NCBI GenBank assembly: GCA_000320605.2
Contig: KB445791.1
Location: forward strand, 2,902,576-2,966,575
Direction: 5' to 3'
Length of the DNA stretch: 64,000 bases
Origin: Gelatoporia subvermispora B
Taxonomy: Eukaryota; Basidiomycota; Agaricomycetes; Polyporales; Gelatoporiaceae
Shown: piece after piece, positions 1 through 10,109 of the stretch
Layout of the letters: every line of letters begins with the position of its first letter
Position numbering within the stretch: position 1 is the stretch's first letter
Notes under the pieces: model-generated
Seen by the model: only the letters and a program-made list of their open reading frames with translations
The model's database searches: none
Told to the model about the DNA's origin: nothing
Translations under genes and position numbers: made by a program

Positions 1-434
1 TTTGATGGTTTGAATTGCGAATTCGATTTGATCCAGTGTGACTGACATAGTGTCGACTTAGATAGTTTTTCGAATAGAAATTACTGCTATGGACTGAGAA
101 TCAAGAGAACCTCAAGGCAGAGTCGAAAGGGCACGCAGCATAAGAGTTCTCAAAAGTGCACGTGATGTCGATGGGCCAATCACAACGGGTGCCCAGTGAG
201 CGCCAGGTGCGCGTATCCGCCATTTTTGTGCAAGCACCTCGCTTCGCTGGCGTTCAGTAGCCTCGCGCCTTTGTTCACGCTCGTACTACAAAAGCATATT
301 ATTACGCTGCGGCGTCGAAAATTAAGGTGAGTAAACTGTATATACCCGGTATTTACTGTATACTCGGGAGAGCGTATGTAGATAGTAAAATTAAACGGAA
401 TAAATGGTTTTAAACAGTTTAGTAAAGTAAAAGG
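1..434. other. Left-edge non-coding stretch
   Basis: No gene with coding character was recognised here. The open frame of the DUF6589 gene begins after an in-frame stop at about 423-425. That frame has no ATG near its start, so an upstream exon of the gene may lie in this stretch. No terminal inverted repeat of a mobile element was found by eye. Confidence 0.4.
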
Positions 435-3400
435 TTGGAGCCTTACCGGGGAGCAACAAGAGCAGAACGTACGCAAGCTGCACGTGCCAAACGGGCCAAG
501 TATCGTTTGCGTGAGCGAGGTGCAAAAGAGCGTCAAGCTGAAGCAAAGAAGTCTCAGCATAATGAAGAACTCTTCGAGAGTATACTTTACCAGTTGAAAG
601 AACATGGCGCCACCTTCGGCGACCTGCTTCTTTATGTCTCTGATCCAGGGAATCAACGTGGTCATGAACGCTATTGGGGCCTCTTCTCCATCAAGGGACG
701 TGTGACATCCATTCTCAAGCACTGGGCGTCATCAGAGAACAGCCAGACAGGAAGAGACGCAGTCATACAATGGGCTGTTGAATATGTCCAGACAATGCTT
801 CGACGGGAGGGTCGGGCGGCCACACGGGATGGGTTCTTGCAAGCAAGCCGGATGGCAGTCAATGCGAACTTCGCCCTTGACTTCAGCCTGGAGGGGATGT
901 ATAAACGACTGGAGGACCTCTGCCCAACGACTCTGAGCCTCTTGATGTCGTTCAGCACGACAGCGAGGCAAAAGCGGAGCAATACTCTGACTGCGAATTC
1001 ACGCAAGCAAAACGTAAGTACTTAGAATGTTAAAGCGATGAACCTGAGACTTACCAGAATAATATGCAGTGTATAACGACCGCCAGCCTCATATGTCTTG
1101 GAGCGCGGAGCCAAAAGAATAGCTACACGCGACAGGTGCTTGGACTGTATATGTATGCATGCGGTGCGCAGCGCCAAGTAATCAGTGTCCTGTCGCACCT
1201 GGGGCTATGCAGCAGTTACCCCATGATTGTGGGGCGTGCTCACGACGTTAGAGGCCTGTCATCAGAGCTCGAGGTTGACGAGGTGGCTGAGGATGGCGAG
1301 GATGGCGAGGACTCAGAGAGTGATGACGATGAGACAGAAGCAAGTGAAGATGAAGCGCGGATTGAACTGCCGAGTCAAAATTATGAAGACCTTGGCCCAA
1401 TGGCAGATGCCACACAAATAGATGAAGACGAACTTTGGGGCCATATCGAAGCAATTGGACTAGACGAACTAGCAAGTCTTCGTGGGTTGGATCATGATGA
1501 TGCTGAACTCAGAGTGGATCCACGGTGTCCAGAGGATCATGATGAAGACCAGGCCGATACTCCTAGTGAAGCGAGCGAGCCACCCAGTTCTGTGAGCAGC
1601 CAGAGCGATTCAGCGTCAGAGACTCAGGACACCCGCACAACAATCAAGTCGAAGACAACAGGACTCGGACTTCTCAGGCGCCTAGCCGAGGCATGCCGCC
1701 GTGCGGTTCGCCAACTTGCACAAGACGAGTTTCTCGGCACCGCCTATGATAACATTAACTTTATGTTACGCATTGCAGAGCAGATTCTTGGCCGTAAAGA
1801 TGCTCAGGAAAATGGCACATGTGCCACCGCCTTTCCCTTGTTCGGCGCCACGTCAGATGCAATGAGCACTGCTACGTTGATGGCCTCATTCCATGCCGCT
1901 CCACCTCTGTCTCGTGACGATGTCCTCTTGTCGCCTGTGGAAAGCCAATGTCTTGAAACTCGCTTGGTACACACTGTCTTGCGGATTATCATTGCGCATG
2001 GAGGGGCCAGCTTCTCGCACTTCAAGGAGAATGTGGACGACCTAATCAAGACCTCTGTCACTAGTGACAAGATTGAACTTCACAAGACAAAGATATATCC
2101 TTTGCCCGCCATGCATATTGATGAGTCGTCAATCACGGGCAATGCTGAAGTGGTCGAAACGATCATGCACGAGCTAGGTTATAACATGCAAAGTCCTGAA
2201 TTCACCGATCACGTCAAGGTCATTGCAGGTGATCAGCTCTCGATCACTCGCCTACGCTCTATCGCACTCAACCGGATCGGCCACGACTCATTCAACCATT
2301 CCTTCCTGTGGCTTGTCACCATGCCCGGCTTATTCCACTACAAGATGACGGCGACTCATGGACTGATGGAGCTCTTCTATGGGTCATCCAATTCGGCTCG
2401 CAATCCGGGTTCACTCGCTTTCCATAACACTGTGCTTGATCGCAAACCTATCGTGATGAGCTCTCTCCCTCCCTTCCGCGTCTGCCGTGATCTGATCTTT
2501 GTCTCGCTGTATGCTCGTGTTCTGCACTGTCTCGAGATTGTGGTGTCCTGCGAGAGTCTAGATGACTATGCAAAGAGCGTCACATTTGAACAACTGAAGG
2601 TGGACGCAAAGCAACTCGTGTCTCAGTTTGCGAATTTGCAGGTCGTTGGCAAGCTTCGAAGTGCCCGGGAAACCAAGCAGCGTAGCAATAAGCGCGACGA
2701 GATGCAGCCTGAACGGTTCCAACCTGACTCGGCATTATTTCGACCAATAGATGGCGACGAGCTCTTCGAGAATGCGGTGCTCTTCATGCACGGTGCCCTT
2801 ATGCTACGTGAATTTACAGATGCCATTAAGGCTGGTGACTCCGGACGGATCATCCTTGTGCTTAAGTTCTGGGCATTAGGCTTCCGAGGTTGTGGTCGCA
2901 CCAAGTACGCCCATGAAGTGCTGCATCTCTTGCACAATATGGCTTATGTGTGGCCGAAGGATCTAAGGTACACAGTGAAATAGGTCGACGTCAGTATTGC
3001 TGATTCTGAACTTGTTCTTACTAGGGACGTCATCGTTCAAAACTGGCTGGTTAACCCGACGGGGTGCGAGAATGCATGGGTTGAAGTTGATCTAATGCAG
3101 GAACATCTGAACTTGTGGACAAAGGTGCATATTGTCAACTTGAGGTAGAGTCATGGCTGACTGGTATGATAGACAATATATAAAGCTCACGGCAGCAACG
3201 CGTCCTGGGATTGGCTCACTATGATCTCCCCATGTATCGAGGTCCTGCGACAGCTGGCTTCGCAAATGAACAAGACTCTAGGGGCTAAGCAAGGTAACAA
3301 ACATAAGGCGCCAGATCTCCATCAAGATATCGAGGAGTTGAAGCGATCCTTAAGCGAACATGAAGTATACCAAGTGATACGCGGACGTACACTAGACGTC

Positions 3401-3775
3401 GACAAGGCTGTTGTGCCAAACGTGATCTCAGTTGGGCTTTCGCACCTGGGATCAGCTCTCAGAGAATTCAACGCTGTATTCACGAATATTCAAGCACGTC
3501 TCAGACTGACACCGCTGGTCGGCACCACGTATCCTGCAAGTGCAAGTGCAAATGGGACAGATGCGATACCACCGAGTACAGAGCCGAATCCGAGGTTGTC
3601 TTCTCATCAGGTAGAGGGAGCTGATACTCAGGGGGCAGATGTAGATGAAGGCTCAGAGTGGGAGAGTGACTCTGGTAGTTCGACGGATGATGATGAAGAC
3701 TTGTTCTTCTCGTTGGAGTGTGCCGAGGACGTAGCATTAGATATGGACAGTATGCAGAGCTCATTTTTTGAGTAG
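435..3775 (+). CDS. DUF6589-family repeat protein (start uncertain)
   Basis: Proposed exons are 435-1013, 1070-2967, 3025-3124 and 3173-3775, in phase, giving about 1059 residues. The family is a large, multicopy agaricomycete group of unknown function, often thought to be linked to mobile elements. Seen here are GDQLSITRLRSIA, the stretch GLFHYKMTATHG, NWLVNPTG followed by VEVDLMQEHLNLW, and YKAHGSNASWDWL, in the order I associate with DUF6589. The first exon is rich in Arg, Lys and Glu. Residues about 255-340 and the C-terminus are strongly acidic (runs of Asp, Glu and Ser). There is no ATG at 435; the frame opens with TTG, so either an upstream exon is missing from the model or the copy is 5'-truncated. 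The rest has no stops or frameshifts, which suggests a recent or still functional copy. Confidence 0.72.
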
Positions 3776-4783
3776 TGCCACCAAGTAGAGTAGAGACATA
3801 CAATAGTCACACTCAAATGGACTATCCGAGAGACTATACAGGTTATATTAGGGACCCTATAGCGACGATAGCATAGGAGGGAAAAGAGGCAACAACGCGA
3901 TTTCACCAAGTCCGCGTTCCCACGGTTCAACACGGGTATATGGCGTCCAATTTGCCCAGCCGTTCGGTGGATGAGAGCGAGCGCCCGTCGGAGTTTGAAC
4001 CACCGAACGGCTGGGGACGAGCCTAGGGAGCAGCGCATATGGCAACGGCCCGGGGATTGTGCGGTGAGGCGACAGAAGTCGCGACTTACCGACGACCTCT
4101 TTAACTTCAGCCTTCCAACGTCCAGGCTGGCCAATCTCGGCCCTGCAAGTCGAATTCACTTTGACATGCCATCACAGTTCTGGCGCGAGCCGTCGGAGGC
4201 ACAGCGCGTTTTCATAGCTCCAAGGCGCGTGGTCGCAGATGACCTCAAAATCGCAGTGAAACTACTTCCACCGCGGCGCAGGCTAGCAACTGGATACGAC
4301 ATAGATCGACCGGTCGAAGTCCTCAGGCACGGAGAGTGGTACGAGTGATTGTAGGCGTCTCGGTGTTGCTCCACGGCTTGTCGTACATTGCCTCTGTGCG
4401 CTTTATTTGTCCAGGCCAACCGCCACTGGCGGCGCACTAGGGCGGCTGCGCGTCAGAAGCAGTCCGCAGTTCGGGGGGAAGAAGAGTGGACTGTGGGCGA
4501 CCATGCGGCAAAACGCAGCGTGTCAGGGGACGAGAAGGTGCGAATGAGTGGTTGTGGAGAGGGAAAGGAAACACGGGCTGGGTCGGCAGGGAGGAGATAT
4601 GACGAGGCAGTTCCCACAAGCGAGCAAGGCTGCCGCTCAGCCCCGCTCGGTGGCGGCGAGGTCAAGACGCGTTCCTCCAAGTTCGTCGGTATCATATCTT
4701 AGCACGACACGCTGTAACCTTGTTTCATTTCTCCTCCTACATATTCTCCTCTCCCTTCTTCCACCATGACCACGCTCTAGGTC
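3776..4783. other. Intergenic region with inverted repeat, no recognised gene
   Basis: Several overlapping frames occur on both strands, but none has recognisable protein character or a convincing exon chain. One exon-like stretch on the minus strand (about 4145-4080, ending in a GTAAGT donor) could not be joined to anything. The right part contains the promoter of the membrane-protein gene that starts at 4784, with pyrimidine-rich sequence at 4725-4765. Confidence 0.4.
3955..4015. repeat. Perfect 16-bp inverted repeat (hairpin)
   Basis: The left arm, 3955-3970, reads CCCAGCCGTTCGGTGG. Its exact reverse complement is at 4000-4015, separated by a 29-nt loop. A transcript from either strand could form a GC-rich stem. 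No U-tract follows, so a bacterial-type terminator is not implied. It lies about 180 bp downstream of the DUF6589 gene and could be the end of a mobile element or a small foldback element. Confidence 0.85.
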
Positions 4784-7543
4784 ATGGCTTTCGGTGCTTT
4801 CTATAAACGACAGCAGTCCTCCAGTGCAGGTTCTCGGTCCACAGGTGAGCTAATGTGCCGAATATTTACCTCCGTCCCTTCTGCCTCGTGTTTTTGGGAT
4901 TTCCCCCGCCCCTCTTCAGCTGTGGCAAGGTCGCCGCCGACAGCGCCTGACAGCGCTAGAGGATATTCGCAAGGCGGCATTATAGCCCGCCACACTCCCT
5001 GACGGACCACTGGCTGATCGGTGGAGGCAGGGACAAGCGGGGGCCACCGATCTCATTGTATTGTGTCTGTCCGTTTCTCATGCCCTTACTCCAGATCTCC
5101 AATCTTTAACCGAGACACCCACCGCAACCTCCCCCTCCGCTACTCCAAGTGGTGGCCCGACGTCCCCCGCTGCACCCTCATCCATCTCGGAGGGTTCGGC
5201 GTCGCCCTCCGCCTCCCAACAACCCACTTCGCAAGCTGCAGTCACGCAGTCTATGCCCTCGTCACCATCTCCGTCTAACGCGGAAATCATTGGACCGACC
5301 TCGTCTGGAGCTGCTGAATCCTCCGTTCCGACGTCATCTGCGGGGGACTCGTCTTCCCCCTCCACGCCAAGTCAGTCTAGCCCTCAAGCATCCTCAGGCG
5401 ACGCGGCAGTCTCCTCGTCCCCTCCAAGTACGCCTTCCATCGCGCCTGTTATGTCCGCTTCTCAGAACTCGGGTTCACCGACATCAGCCGCCAGTGACTC
5501 TAGCACACCCATGACAACGTGAGTAATACTCGTGGATCACGCGAGGCACCGTTCACAGACTCCTTCTATAGCCCGGACTCCTCCGCGTCCGCGTCGGCCA
5601 GCGAGTCCGCATCTCTACCAAAGGACACTTTGAGCTCCCCATCTACACAGATGTCTCCATCTGGGGGGTCTGCCACGTCTGGTAGCTCGTCTGGCGCGAG
5701 CGACGCCGAGACTGCTCCCACGACCTCTCCCACGATATCACCAACGACGTCGCCAACAACTTCGCCGACAAATTCTCCGACCACATCACCCACGTCCTCA
5801 CCCACAACTTCTCCAACAACTTCTCCGACCACGTCCCCTACTACGTCCCCTACGGCATCTCCAACTACATCTCCAACCACTTCGCCGACTACCTCTCCAA
5901 CGACCTCTCCGACAACCTCACCTACCATTTCACCTACCACTTCGCCTAACACTTCGCCTACTAATTCGCCTACTACCTCGCCAACGACTTCCCCTGACGC
6001 GTCCCCGACGTCGTCCTCAAACTCACCATCAACACCACCGCCGTCTTCACCCAGTCAGTCGGCGTCAACTATACCAAATGGATCGCCCACTTCATCATCT
6101 GGCTCAGACGGATCGTCCGCTGCTCCTGGCTCCTCTGCTGATTTCCGTTCGAATACTGCAACGCCGAATGCTGGGTCGTTGCAAGCGACTTCGTCGTCCT
6201 TTACCCCCACGTGAGTGCATGAATGCCGCTACGATACTTCCAATCTCTGAGTATGTTTGTGTGAAACAGCACTACATTCTCTTCGCCGGTATTTCTTACA
6301 ACGACTAACAGCCAGGGGAGTACCATCACCACCGCACCGTCGGTCATCACCGAGGTCTCGACTATGACCACGAATGGCCAAACGAGTCTCGTCACCATTG
6401 TTGTCGGCAATCCTACCCCCATTAGTGCCAATGGAGATAGTGTGCGCACTTCTGAGTAAGCTGCATTGCCGATTCACCTGGGAATATATCTTGATGTCTC
6501 CCAGGTTCTTCCATAACAAAGGGGCCGTAGCCGGCGTGTTCCTCATTGTCGGCCTTGCAGCGGCGTCTTTGGTGCTCTTTTGCTTCTTCTTCATTCGTCG
6601 ACGTCGTCGGACTCGGAGGCTCGAGCACGATACTGCGGTAGCCTCCACGCTTGCGGCGGCAGGGTTCAACCGCACACCCTTAGATGGAGATGACGACGAA
6701 GCAGGCGGTTCATCCACCAACATGGCACAGCGCCAAAGTCCTAGTGTCGGTGCAAACCCCTTCGGCCTCGCTACGGTCAGTTCACTTCCCAGCAACGGGA
6801 ACTCAGGAGGCTCTGGAAGGCCGCCATCTGCATACATGGATGAACCTGGCCCTGGGACTGGTCCAGACTATGACCCTTTTGCCGCATATGGTACGATCCA
6901 CCCCCCGCCGAAAGCGGCTCTTGGCCGCAATGACGGTTACGCTCCCGCACGGACAAGCAGCCCTCCGCCTCAAGGCGCCGGACCTAGCGCACGGGAGGAT
7001 CATCGCCATCCTAGCGACAGCTCGCGGACGGCAAGCATGAGTTCTGCAGGGCACTTGCTTGGGCACATGCAGAAGGAGAGCTTGGGAAGCCACGAGCCGC
7101 TTTTGTCGTCGTACTTTGCTGGCTCTACGTCGACCCCCATGGGTGACTCTTTCCCTTCCAGCATGGCCACGACTCCGGGCTCGCCTACTATCCCTATCCC
7201 TGCATTGGTCCCGACGAGCGTTCCTCCGCCTCCCCCGAGAAACCCACAACGGCTGGCTAATACTGGCCGCTCGTCTCAGGGACATACCCTTGCGGATGAC
7301 GAGGATAATGACGATAGGATTCGGCATTCCGGCACATCCTCGGTCTACTCCATGGCGGATGGGAATGATGAGCGGTCAGAGGATGGTGAAGATGGTGACG
7401 ATGTCAGACCCGTGTTGGAGGTGTGTACCCACTAAAGTTAGGACTGACCTCCTTTGCTCATCCATGATGCACAGGTACGAAATAAGGCCGATAACGATAG
7501 CGCCAGCGGTATTTCCAGGGAACCATCCCGCAGACGTCCCTGA
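4784..7543 (+). CDS. Ser/Thr/Pro-rich single-pass membrane protein
   Basis: Exons 4784-4844, 5095-5518, 5572-6210, 6270-6455, 6505-7420 and 7475-7543 join in phase to 764 residues. Residues about 25-435 are a Ser/Thr/Pro-rich, mucin-like ectodomain that includes a long TSPT tandem repeat. A single hydrophobic span (about 444-467, GAVAGVFLIVGLAAASLVLF) is followed directly by RRRRR. About 290 cytoplasmic residues follow, rich in Pro, Ser and acidic clusters. The architecture resembles fungal wall-stress sensors of the WSC/MID2 type, but no WSC or other named domain is visible, so the role is inferred only. The start at MAFGAFYKRQ lacks a signal peptide; the lone hydrophobic span may act as a signal anchor, or an upstream exon may be missing. 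Intron 1 (250 nt) is unusually long for this window. Confidence 0.75.
5725..6000 (+). repeat. 12-nt minisatellite coding (T/x)SPT
   Basis: More than twenty tandem copies of a 12-nt unit encode TSPT, with variants ISPT, NSPT, ASPT and SSPT, inside the ectodomain of the membrane protein. Third positions vary between units, so the repeat is old or is kept by selection on the protein. Such arrays change length easily and provide dense O-mannosylation sites. Confidence 0.9.
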
Positions 7544-8146
7544 GATGGACGCAGGACTCATGCATGGATTGACATTCACGTCGCTCATTCTGGCTGTGTT
7601 ATGACCATTGTTTTCCCCGTTTGTCGCACGCACTACATTCGCATTGTCTCTTGATATCTTCATAACTGGTGACAACGGACACTCAGTGGTATTGCATCAA
7701 CGCCCGGACACTCTTGTTAGCCAGTTGCTCAAAATGACCACTTATGGACGATGTAACTAACGGTCGCATAAATTCACATGTTCCTTCTTACATGGTACTT
7801 GCTACACTTTCTTGCGCTTAGATATTTGGTTTGAAAATGCAGGACGGACGGTGCATGCCCTTTGTCTCCCAGCGCGACCCGGCCTTTGCGCCGCTTCTGA
7901 CTAAACATGCTACGTCAGGTTCTTTGATTTTAGTTCGACTTCGACTGATGGCGCTGCGTCTGATCGTACGAAGTCGCGCGCGGTGTCGTTGTGATACGCG
8001 GTAATGAATGGTGACTAAGTCGAGCCGTACTGCTATGTCCACCGCAGCAGTGTCCACGTCCTTGGTCGCTAATACACGTCAACCAGCGACATAGACCACT
8101 AGCCAAAGATACTTGGGGTTGTCCCGTTGCAACTTGTGGCCAGATC
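7544..8146. other. Intergenic, no gene seen
   Basis: A 600-bp spacer between two plus-strand genes. It holds the 3' region of the mucin-like gene and the promoter of the next gene. The open frames are short and have no family features. No clear TATA box was identified. Confidence 0.5.
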
Positions 8147-9704
8147 ATGATCCTGGACTCGTCTAACGAAACTGCTATCGACGTGAAGGGCAAATTGTAT
8201 CCACCTGCCGACTCGACAGAGCTTCAGGAACAGCCTATCCCAGGATCTTCCACGGGTCCTCTGCTTCCCACTCACGCTCCGGGAACACAACAGCCTTCAA
8301 AGTATGGCGGTCATTTTGTGAATGCAGACAATGCGTACGTACCTCAGGGCGGAGAAGAACCTCCGCCTGAGTTCACTCCTTATGAAGCCGAGTACTTCGA
8401 AGCAGACAACGGAGACGTTATTTCCCATGACCGCCACTTGAACGAAGATGGTATGTTTACTTGTCCTGTGTATGGCATTCATCTCTCACGTCGGTATCCG
8501 ACACAGGAGAGGCACTCTATCGCTTCCTACTGGCGCAGTCGGAGAAACGGCCAAAAGTCGTCTTCCACTTCCGTGGCACACACGAGGAACGGCGTACGCG
8601 GTCGGTATCTAGTACGGATAGTAACGGCAATTCACGGACGAGGAGCGAGAGCTACCATGAGACTGTAGAAGGTATAACACACGCAAGCCACCAAACATTC
8701 CGTCGTGACCAGGCTTTGCGTAGACTTCAACTTCTACATAGATGTTGGCCAGCACATCGTACACGGACCGGTGCACTGGAGCGTCCCTGATGATACCCCT
8801 GCCTACCGTGGAAAGATGTACAAGGAGGTGGACCTCTATACCCGGACAAGGAGCGAGATACACCAGGATCTCGAGATTGGATTCTCTAGAAGGAAGGCAA
8901 CCAGGAAGGAGGTCAAGAGTGCGAAAAGATGGAGCGAAGACCAAAGAACGCGTGGCTTGCCACCTTGGGTCGGCCCCAGCTATTTCTCTAGAGGAGAGGA
9001 CTTGAATCCGTTCCAAAATGTGTTGAAGTCATCCTGGACGCTGCGAGATTGGGCGGACGATTATTGCACAAGCGACAAGCTCTTGAAAGAGTTCGTATAC
9101 CAGAAGGTAACGCGTCCCCAAAACATTCACCGACGCTGCACAATCATACTGATACACATGGTGATCGTAGAAAGTCTATGGATGGGCTATCTCAGACCTG
9201 ACCACTGCTTTGACCGCTGCGATCAAGTCTGTCTACCGGCACAAAGTTCAAGTCGAATTCCAAGTCACAGGTACAAAGGTCATAGTCCGGCCTGACAATC
9301 ATCTTTCTCGCACGATCTCGAACAAATGGCTTCTGGCGCTTCTGTGGCTCTTCCTGATCTACCCCTTCATCTGGCTATACAAACGCTTCGGACAGCAAGG
9401 TGGAGGTCAGTGGGCCGTATGCGGCGGCGCATACGCACTGAAATTCTGGACACCGGTCAACCTGCCACCACGCCAAGACACGCTCGAACCCCCTCCTCCT
9501 TTCGAGGAGAACGGCGCAATGGTGCACGTCGGCCAAGGCGTGTACACATTTGTCGGCATGCGGGAAGGGCAGTGGTTCGAACAATGGGAGGGGACTGTCA
9601 GGAGGGCAGTGAAACGTAAACTTAGAACCAAAACTGCCCTCACAGAGCCCGACCACGGTCCTGACGATACCAATCCCAACACCGGCATATGCCAATCCAC
9701 CTGA
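8147..9704 (+). CDS. Conserved fungal protein with one C-terminal TM segment
   Basis: Exons 8147-8450, 8507-8671, 8724-9106 and 9171-9704 give 461 residues with all phases matching. I recognise the family as widespread in basidiomycetes, but it has no named function. Visible hallmarks are YEAEYFEADNGDVISHDRHL, RFLLAQSEKRPKVVFHFRGTH, and a DFNFYIDVGQ segment. A central hydrophilic stretch is rich in Arg and Lys. A hydrophobic span at about residues 336-357 (WLLALLWLFLIYPFIWLYKR) is followed by a GGGQWAVCGGAY motif and a charged tail ending RRAVKRKLR. It probably sits in an internal membrane with the large N-terminal part in the cytosol; this is inference. The start ATG opens the frame directly before conserved sequence. 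Confidence 0.8.
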
Positions 9705-10109
9705 CGGGTTTGGGTCATTATACCATGTTTCCCATAAGGGTTGTACATTTTGTACGTCTATTTGCTGATCGAACGGAGATGATGTGCTTTGAGGTTTTGT
9801 ATTATTCTCTACTACATGCTAGCTAAGTCCGTGTGGACCATGCCATTATCAGCAGGTACCATACTTGCATCGATAGTAAAATGCCAGAACTGTGGCAACG
9901 CACTGCAAAATGCATGCCGCCGTCTGCTGCCGTCAGTGTCGCACCGCGGGTGCAGGATATAGTACACGAACGGGTATGTATATGCCAGGGAAATGTGAAA
10001 GATGCGAAGCAGTCGCACGAAGATGTACATGATAAATACACGGACCACCTTATACACAGGGCCGTCAAGCTTAAAACGTTGTAAGATTCTACCGGTGATA
10101 TTGTGGGCG
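9705..10109. other. Convergent intergenic region
   Basis: The 3' ends of the plus-strand TM protein gene and the minus-strand GT31 gene face each other here. Only short frames without coding character are present. Confidence 0.5.

Noticed and set aside
5566..5952. Minus-strand 128-codon frame of GEVVGEVVG repeats
   Set aside because: It is the antisense shadow of the TSPT minisatellite; the repeat keeps several frames open.
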